From NCBI GenBank assembly GCA_947683625.1, contig CANTUR010000126.1:3402924-3466923 (forward strand): a DNA stretch of 64,000 bases, written 5' to 3'. Positions within the stretch are counted from its first letter, which is position 1. Each line of letters begins with the position of its first letter. This stretch comes from Mallotus nudiflorus. Taxonomy: Eukaryota; Streptophyta; Magnoliopsida; Malpighiales; Euphorbiaceae. Of the stretch, positions 57,601-64,000 are shown piece by piece. A program made the translations under genes and the position numbers. The notes beneath the pieces were generated by a model, which searched no databases, was not told the origin of the DNA, and saw only the letters and a program-made list of their open reading frames with translations.

Positions 57601-58109
57601 TCAACTATGCACCAAAAGATAAAATTACCTTATGAAGGAGAGGTTGTGACTATAGAAGCTAGGACTAAATGTTGTTATGGCCACTATATTAGACAAACAA
57701 AAGCAAATGTGTGCACCCCCCTAGTTTTCCAGATTCCTGGGATATTTAACAGAACTAAAATGGACCCAAGAGTAGCAAAAATGATGAAGAGTATGAATTA
57801 TCGACTTGGATAAGGGCTGGGGAAGAATGAGCAAGAGAGCCATAGTCTCCCAGAGTTTAAAAGCCAAGGCAACATAACTAGTTTTGGGTTATGTTGAAGA
57901 AGTAAAACTGATAAAACAAAAGAGCAAAGAAGAAGTTTAATGCCAAATAAAGGAAGTTCTCAAAAGAAAATTGGACCAATAAGTAAGAATTTTCATCAGG
58001 CTAAAGGAAGGCAAATACTATTTTGGAGCTAAGGAATTGGTCAATGTTGCTGGAAGAGATGTTCCTAGGTTTGAGATCTTCAAGAAGCAGATTGTGGAGA
58101 ACCTATGAA

Positions 58110-59420
58110 AGACAACAAAGAGGAAGTGATGAAGTTGGTAACTGAGAGGATGGGCAATGCTACTGTCAAGGAGCTGTTGTGTCTACCACCTGAAGAGGAG
58201 CCACCCCAGGATTTAGCAACTGTCATTAATGATAGCTTTATTGATGTTTTCTATGAGGAAATTAATGTAATAATGTCCCTGTCTGTTTGAGGATGAAAAA
58301 CTCTATTTTTTCTATGGTTAATAATATGAATGCTGGTTTTGCTTACTTGTGTGATGTGCATCCTGATAGTTCTGTGCATTATGATTTTAATCATTCATAC
58401 ATGTTTAACATTAATTTAATTCGATTTGATTCATTTAACATGGGCACAAATGATAATCCTAAGAACATTTATATCATGTGAGGTAACTCTTGAAGAGAGG
58501 AAAAATTTTGAGGGAATATTAACAAAAAGAAAGATAGTATTTGCTTGGGCCTACAAAGACATGCCAGGTTTAAATAGGGATATTGTAGAGCATCACATTC
58601 CAACTCATCTATAAATTAAAACTGTCAAACAAAAAACTACACAAGCTAAGACTAGAGTGGACTGAAAAGATAAAAGAGAAAATTGTTAAACAAATCTAGG
58701 CTAACTTTCTAGAAATAGTAGATTATCCTCAATGGTTAGCAAATATAGTATCAATACCTAAGAAAGATGGTAAGGTATGTATGTGTATAGATTTTAGGGA
58801 TTTAAATAAAGCATGTTCGAAAGATGATTTTCCTTTACCCTACATTGATGTAATAGTAGACAGTACAACATCTAGTGCAAATGTTTTCCTTCATGGATGG
58901 GTTTCTCAGGGTATAATCAGATAATGATGACAGTTATGGATAAGATCAAGATAGCTTTCATCATGGAATGGGGGACATATTACTATAAAGTTATGCCTTT
59001 CGGGTTGAAGAATGCATGTGCAACATATCAAAAGGCAACCACCACTCTTTTCCGTGACATGATGCATAAGGAGGTTGAGGTGTATATGGACGATATGATG
59101 GTCACATTAGAAATAAGAGAGGGACCACTTTGAAGCTCTAGATAGGTTCTTGGCTGAGGCTTAACCCGAAGAAGTACATTTTTAGGGTTACTTCAGGAAA
59201 ATTATTAGGGCATATAGTTAGCAACGGAGGAATTGAAGTGGATCTAAATAAAGTGAAAGTTATTTAGGAAATGCTGACACTAGAGATAAAAAAAAGAAGT
59301 GAGAGGGTTTATTGGTAGGTTACAGTTATATTTATAGGTTTATCATAAAGCTTACTAATATTTGTGACCCTATTTTCAAACTCTTAAGGAAAAACTAGCC
59401 AATAAAGTGGAACAATGATT
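58110..59420 (+). pseudogene. reverse transcriptase of copy D
   Basis: An upstream segment reads RKNFEGILTKRKIVFAWAYK, then DMPGLNRDIVEHHIPTHL. The polymerase palm follows: WLANIVSIPKKDGKVCMCID, then FRDLNKACSKDDFPLPYIDV, GTYYYKVMPFGLKNACATYQ and VEVYMDDMMV with an intact YMDD near 59081-59093. Frame breaks occur near 58620, 58900 and 59130. Confidence 0.85.
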
Positions 59421-59429
59421 ATTAGAAGG

Positions 59430-60340
59430 CATTTAAAATGATTAAATAATATCTCATCAATCCGCTTATACTGAAGCCACCGAGGCAAGGTAAGCCATTG
59501 ATCTTGTACCTAGCCTTAGAGGAAAATACAATGAGGGCAATGCTAGCACAAGAAAGACCAGAAGAGATAGAGCATGCAGTGTATTATCTCAGCAAGAAGT
59601 TACCTACCATATGAAGAAAAATATGACTTAGTAGAGAAGACATGTTTAATCATGATCTAGGCAATAAGGAAATTGAGGCATTACTTCCAGTCCTATAAAG
59701 TCCAAGCAATTTCAAAGATCAATCCCTTAAGGTACTTATTTCAGGCACCTGCTTTGACTGGAAGGATGTCTCGATGGCTAGTACTTATAACTAAGTTTGA
59801 TATAGAATACATCACCATGAAAGTCATCAAAGGAAGGGCAAGGAGCAGAATTCCTAGCTCAGAATGAAGTAGAGGGTGATGAACAGTGGAATTTAGAGTT
59901 TCCAGATGAGAACTTGGCAGTCAAGAGCATCAGGAGTGGAATTTTTACTTTGATGGGGCTATAAACAACAAAGGATCTAGATTAGGAGTAATTCTTATTA
60001 TGCCAGAAGGAGAAGATTGTACCAATGGCCAAGAAATTAGACTTTAAGGTAATGAACAATATGGTTGAGTATGAAGCATGCATCTACAAAATTGAAGTAG
60101 CTCTAGCAACTGGGGCCAAGGAATTGCTAGTTTATGGGGATTCAATATTAGTAGTTAGCCAAGCTAATGAGGAATGGGAAGTGAAATAGGAAAAGCTGAA
60201 ACCACATATTTGCAATTTGAAAGCTTAATAAAGAACTTCAATAAATGTCTTTTTTATCCATTTGTCAAGAGACGATAATCAAATGGCAGATGCATTAACA
60301 ACACTCTCTTTGAAATGGGATAATGTGATAGGATCAACTA
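59430..60340 (+). pseudogene. two RNase H domains of copy D
   Basis: The first domain includes LILYLALEENTMRAMLAQER and AVYYLSKKLPTI (59497-59610). The second starts with WNFYFDGAINNKGSRLGVIL near 59938-59995 and continues NMVEYEACIYKIEVALATGA, then KELLVYGDSILVVSQANEEW. The duplicated RNase H supports the Tat lineage. Confidence 0.8.
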
Positions 60341-60559
60341 TGAAGCTTTGGAAATTATGAAATCAAGAGCTTTATGTTATGAAGGAGAGCAGATTATGAG
60401 TGTTCAAACAGGGCCTGAATAGAAGCCATGGGTTTTATGATATTCAAAGGTTTATCGAAGAAAGAAAGTATCCTGATGAAGCAACCTCAAAAGAGAGATA
60501 TGCTCTTCGTGTTCTTGCACGTAACTATACAAGTCCATGATAGAGTATTATATAAAAGA

Positions 60560-61675
60560 ATTGCCAAATGGAATGCAGCTCAAATATCTCAAGAAAGAAT
60601 GAAGCTAAAGAGGTAATAAAAGAAATTCATGCAGGAGCTTGTGGTTCTCACATGAACAGATTATCTTAGCAAAGAAGGTACTCAGGCAAGGGTATTATTG
60701 GATGAGTATGGAAAAAGATTGCATCAGAAAAGTGAGATAGTGTCATTAGTACCAGATTCTTAAAAATCTTAACCATCTACCTCCTACGGTACTAAATAGA
60801 CTATCATCAACTTAGCCCTTTGCAGCCTGGGGAATTGATATTATAGGAGAAAAAAATAAGGCTGACAACGTCGAATGAGCATAAGTACATAGTCATGGTA
60901 AGATTTGGTAGAGGTTGAATCCTTAAATGCTATGCAAGTAAAAACAAATGTCGCTGTTCATCAAGAAAAGTCTTATTTGCAGATATGGGGGGTTCCACAT
61001 CACATTGTGACAAATAATGGTACCAGTTTCAGGCTGAAACAGTGGAATTATTGCAGAAATATAGATTGAGCATCATAAGTCTTCACTGTATCATCCTCGG
61101 GCTAATGGATCAGTAGAAAACAGCTAACAACAATGTCAAGAAATTCTCTCTAAAATGGTCAAGACTTATAAGGATTGGTCTAAGTTTCTTCCCTTTGCTT
61201 TATAGGGATTATAGGACTACAGCTAGAAATAGCCATAGGCCAAACTCCATTCTCCTTAGTATATGGTTGTGAGTCTTGCCAATAGAAAATAAAGATAAAA
61301 ATCCTTGAGAGTAGTTTTGAAAGCTAGAACATCCAAGAAGTGAATGGGCATAAAAGAGATATGATCACTCTTACATCTCTGGATGAGAAAAGGATGAATG
61401 CTTTGTTTTATACTCAGATATATCATAAGAGGATAGCAAGATCATTCAACAAGAAAGTTAAGCCTAGAAAGATAAAAGTTGGGGACATGGTATTAAATTA
61501 GTATGGGGTAGTGGGTGTTTCATCCGAGAGGAAAGTTCATACCAAACTGGGAAGGACTGTATTTAGTCAAATCAATTATGCCTAAAGGAGCTGCTAAAAA
61601 ATATCAGACCTGGAAAGGGAATGAATTCATGGAGCCTGTTAACCTGAATCACCTTAAGAGATACTACCTGTAAAA
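60560..61675 (+). pseudogene. integrase of copy D
   Basis: The core is marked by PFAAWGIDIIG (60818-60850) and YHPRANGSVEN (about 61090-61122), followed by EILSKMVKTYKDWSKFLPFA. The C-terminal part contains YTQIYHKRIARSFNKKVKPR, then KIKVGDMVLN, GKFIPNWEGLYLVKSIMPKG and the end VNLNHLKRYYL at about 61672. It is broken by many stops. Confidence 0.85.
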
Positions 61676-61699
61676 ATAAGATAAAAGTAGTAAAAAAAA

Positions 61700-62380
61700 A
61701 ATAAAGTCCGCTGATTAGAATACCTGAAAAGGCTAGTCAGACAAAAGTTAGGACATTCCCACTATTCAGAAAACCCATAAAGGGCTAGCAAGCAAAAATT
61801 AGGGAAATAAAAATAAAAGAAAATGGTCTCACTGGCTAGAAAACCTATAAAGGGCTAGTCAGGCAAAAATTAGGGTAAATAAATGAGAGAGAAAAAATAT
61901 TCAGCTAGAAAATCTGAAAGGAGTAATTGATAATAGGAATTATGTCATATAATGTAATAAATATACTCATTTTAGCCACTAATTAATGAATCCTCTTGAA
62001 ATTGAATTTTTATTTTAGCATTGCATGTTATAATCTTATTTATAATGCATAGGTACTAGAAAGGAGTATATAACATGAAAGCTTAAAAATCAGCTCTATA
62101 AGGACCATTTTCCTAGTGATGTCTGTGTTTCTTCTCTTGTGACTTATCATGCAAAGCTTGAAATCCTGGTGGCTCTGTAGCCTTGATTATCAAAAACATC
62201 AAGCAAGCTCAGCTTCTCTTATACTAGATCTATAAAATACAAAAATAAATAAAAATAAAAACGAAAGCCCGCTAAGTCAAAAACCCAAAGGGAATCTTAG
62301 GTAAAAGTTAAGGCAAGGCCCTGCTTAGTCCGAAAACCTGAGAAGGTGACTTAAGGCAAAATTTAAGGTTAACAAAAAAA
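61700..62380 (+). repeat. tandem repeats after integrase of copy D
   Basis: Three units of about 75-95 bp share GAAAACC(T/C)ATAAAGGGCTAG, AGNCAAAAATTAGGG (61725-61920). A related pair at 62262-62370 shares AAAAACCCAAAGGGAATCTTAGG-like and GAAAACCTGAGAAGG motifs. No coding sequence lies in between. Confidence 0.65.
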
Positions 62381-62553
62381 CCTTTTACTCTACATAAGTC
62401 CACGTATCCAAGTCTAAGATCAGTTTTAACATAGTGAAATACAAACAGTATAGGAATTCAGAACACAACAGTACGACAGAAACAGTCTGAAATAAATAGA
62501 AGTTGGAAAACAAAGATAGCCTAGATCAGTCATCCTGAGACTCCAGAATCCAG

Positions 62554-62866
62554 TCATGGGCTCCATCCTCTGGTAGGATCATCTCGATGAAAGGTGTCCA
62601 GAGGTCTGACAGATGAAGTCCCAGCACTATAAGGATCAATGCCTAAATCTGCAAGCTGTCGGCAAAGCATCTCGATCTTCGCATTCTAAATCACTAGAGT
62701 AGCTTTGTACATATAGGAAATAACATGTCATATGCATTTCATACATAAATGTGCATACATTTGCACTTCCAGTGTATATACTTACCCTCCAACTGTCTGT
62801 GACTTGTATAGTAAATAAACCCCTCTAAGATGAGGCGATTCCAATGCAAAGTACTCTGTTTGGTAT
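62554..62866 (-). pseudogene. 3' part of an antisense gene in copy D, with an intron
   Basis: Read on the minus strand, an exon ending at 62786 encodes TLHWNRLILEGFIYYTSHRQ plus LE. A strong donor GTAAGTATA starts at 62785 and a phase-1 intron of 83 bp ends at 62703. The next exon (62702-62554) encodes ATLVI, then a stop at an expected Gln, then NAKIEMLCRQLADLGIDPYS and the end DDPTRGWSP. The upstream exon edge near 62866 follows an AAATAG acceptor-like site. The product looks like a coiled-coil tail. It is antisense to pol and placed as in copies A-C but is not similar to their gene. Upstream exons were not found. Confidence 0.5.
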
Positions 62867-62869
62867 CCA

Positions 62870-63290
62870 AGGAACCTATTTTGTAAATTTACTAAAATTA
62901 GTGTCAAGTGTATAGATCATGTAAGGAATAAGTCAAAAAGACCTCATATGAGAAGCATCTACTGAAGAAAAGGATAAGGAAGAAAAAAGCAAAAATAATT
63001 CAAAATCTACTTTTGATACTTCATAATTCGATTTGTTTATGCTCAATTTCCATGAGTTTTGTTTAAGCAAATTCTCCCTGAACTTAATTGTGGAAGCAAG
63101 GCTCTTCACTTAGAATAGCAAGTCTAGAAAAAAATAAACCCAACAATATGGAATCAGCATTTAGTTCCAATAAGTTAATCAAGGTCATCAAGTGATGAAG
63201 ATGGTTAATCAAATAGTCACAATCGATAAACATAAAAATCTCAAAATCCTAGTCAGTATGAAATTTTTAATGAGATGTCTGCATTTTTGC
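62870..63290. other. 3' region of copy D, unassigned
   Basis: No clear feature. It may contain upstream exons or introns of the antisense gene, but I could not read them with confidence. Confidence 0.4.
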
Positions 63291-63985
63291 ATACACTGCA
63301 CTTCATTCTAGTTATATGCTATACAGTAGCTATAACACAATTTTTCATATTCACTTTGTTATATGCTACATAGTAGCTATAACATAATTTTCAGATCCAC
63401 TTTATTATATGCTACACAGGTAGTTTATAACAATCACAACTTGCTAGGCACTACACAATAGTTTATAGCACATTACCAAATCACTTTTTATTAGACATTC
63501 CACAAGAATTATAGCACATTTCAAATCTTTTGCTAGATGCTCTAGATGACCGTTAGCACCATTATCATCTATTTGCTAGACGCTCCACAAGATCTATAGC
63601 ATATTTCTCTTGAGCTAGACACCTACACAGTAGTTATAATATATTTTCGCTAGACATCCCATAGGGAATATAGTGAAAATCATAATCACTAGATGTCCCA
63701 TAGGAAATATAATGAAAAATCACAATCACTAAACGTCCCACAAGGAATATAGTGAAAAATCACAATCACTAGAACGTCCCACAAGGAATATAGTGAATAA
63801 TCACAATCACTAGATGTCCCACAGGGAATATAGTAAAAATCATAATTGCTAAATGTCCCATAGGGAATATAGTGTCACATGTTAAACATCTGACAGGGAA
63901 TATAGCAAAATGTACTAAACACAGTGTCAACCGCTATTCACTGAACACAGTGATAGCATCATCGCTATTATGTTTCACTGGAACG
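63290..63985 (+). repeat. minisatellite array in the 3' region of copy D
   Basis: About 0.7 kb of short tandem units. In 63647-63905 the units are close to 40 bp and follow CACTAGATGTCCCACAGGGA, then ATATAGTGAAAA-TCACAAT; six or seven are visible. To the left (63300-63640), looser units of 45-60 bp contain TATGCTACACAGTAG and CTATAGCACA. The array reaches close to the window edge. Ogre and Retand elements are known for tandem repeats in this position. Confidence 0.85.
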
Positions 63986-64000
63986 TATAGTCTGTTGAAG

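Larger units (their letters stand above)
51612..64000 (+). mobile_element. Ogre-like Tat retrotransposon, copy D (3' end outside the window)
   Basis: A plus-oriented giant Ty3/gypsy element inserted into copy C. It has a 2.2-kb 5' LTR, a PBS of TGGCGACTCC type, a long leader with tandem repeats, gag, protease, reverse transcriptase, two RNase H domains, integrase, an antisense gene end and tandem arrays in the 3' region. More than 12.3 kb is visible without a 3' LTR, a size typical of Ogre elements. All genes carry stops and frameshifts. The 5-mer CCTAT (51607-51611) should be repeated after its 3' LTR. Confidence 0.85.

Noticed and set aside
63647..63905. CRISPR-like regular repeats
   Set aside because: The units are contiguous minisatellite copies with no unique spacers, inside a plant retrotransposon.

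Overview
The window is nuclear DNA of a eudicot plant. It is very AT-rich, has long dinucleotide (AT)n tracts, spliced genes with GT-AG introns, and dense nested transposable elements. The only gene that looks intact and host-encoded is a gibberellin 3-beta-dioxygenase (GA3ox) on the minus strand at 7708-9195, with two exons and a complete catalytic set. Its protein resembles GA3ox of woody eudicots. I cannot fix the species from sequence alone; a member of the Malpighiales is only a guess.

Layout. (1) 1-3087: the 3' end of a plus-oriented Ty3/gypsy element of the Tat lineage (copy A), made of an antisense additional gene and the 3' LTR. (2) 3088-11320: AT-rich DNA with a tandem repeat, inverted-repeat elements, a Stowaway MITE at 6528-6808, and the GA3ox gene. 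(3) 11325-14578: a minus-oriented Ty1/copia element with both LTRs, a PBS and flanking AATATT repeats, from which the reverse transcriptase has been deleted. (4) 15011-17903: two Mutator-type MITEs with perfect 9-bp and 11-bp target duplications, and a tRNA-type SINE with its own target duplication. (5) 17904-24698: gene-empty AT-rich DNA with microsatellites and an array built on a GTGACGGA-like motif. (6) 24702-38323: a PIF/Harbinger-type transposon interrupted by a second Tat element (copy B, 26150-38090), which is itself interrupted at 30536-33572 by an LTR-like insertion. (7) 38324-44285: gene-empty DNA. (8) 44286-51611: a third Tat element (copy C, minus orientation). (9) 51612 to the window end: a large Ogre-like Tat element (copy D, plus orientation) inserted into the protease region of copy C. 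It has a 2.2-kb 5' LTR, a PBS, gag, pol and long 3' tandem arrays; its 3' LTR lies beyond the window.

The most interesting structure is a gene carried on the opposite strand between pol and the 3' LTR of these retroelements. In copies A, B and C it has the same three-exon layout. Exon 1 is 675 bp in A and C, and exon 2 is 441 bp in A and C. Two short introns have GT-AG signals that can only be read on the antisense strand. A TATA-like box lies 170-190 bp upstream of the ATG. The N-terminal part matches the plant 'putative gypsy type transposon' family and the C-terminal part is predicted coiled coil. Copy D has a different antisense gene end, also with an intron. Pol and the antisense gene converge tail to tail about 100 bp apart. 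Additional ORFs, some antisense, are known in Tat-lineage elements. The conserved intron and promoter layout across three copies is what can be read here directly. All retroelement genes in the window carry stops and frameshifts, so they are annotated as pseudogenes.
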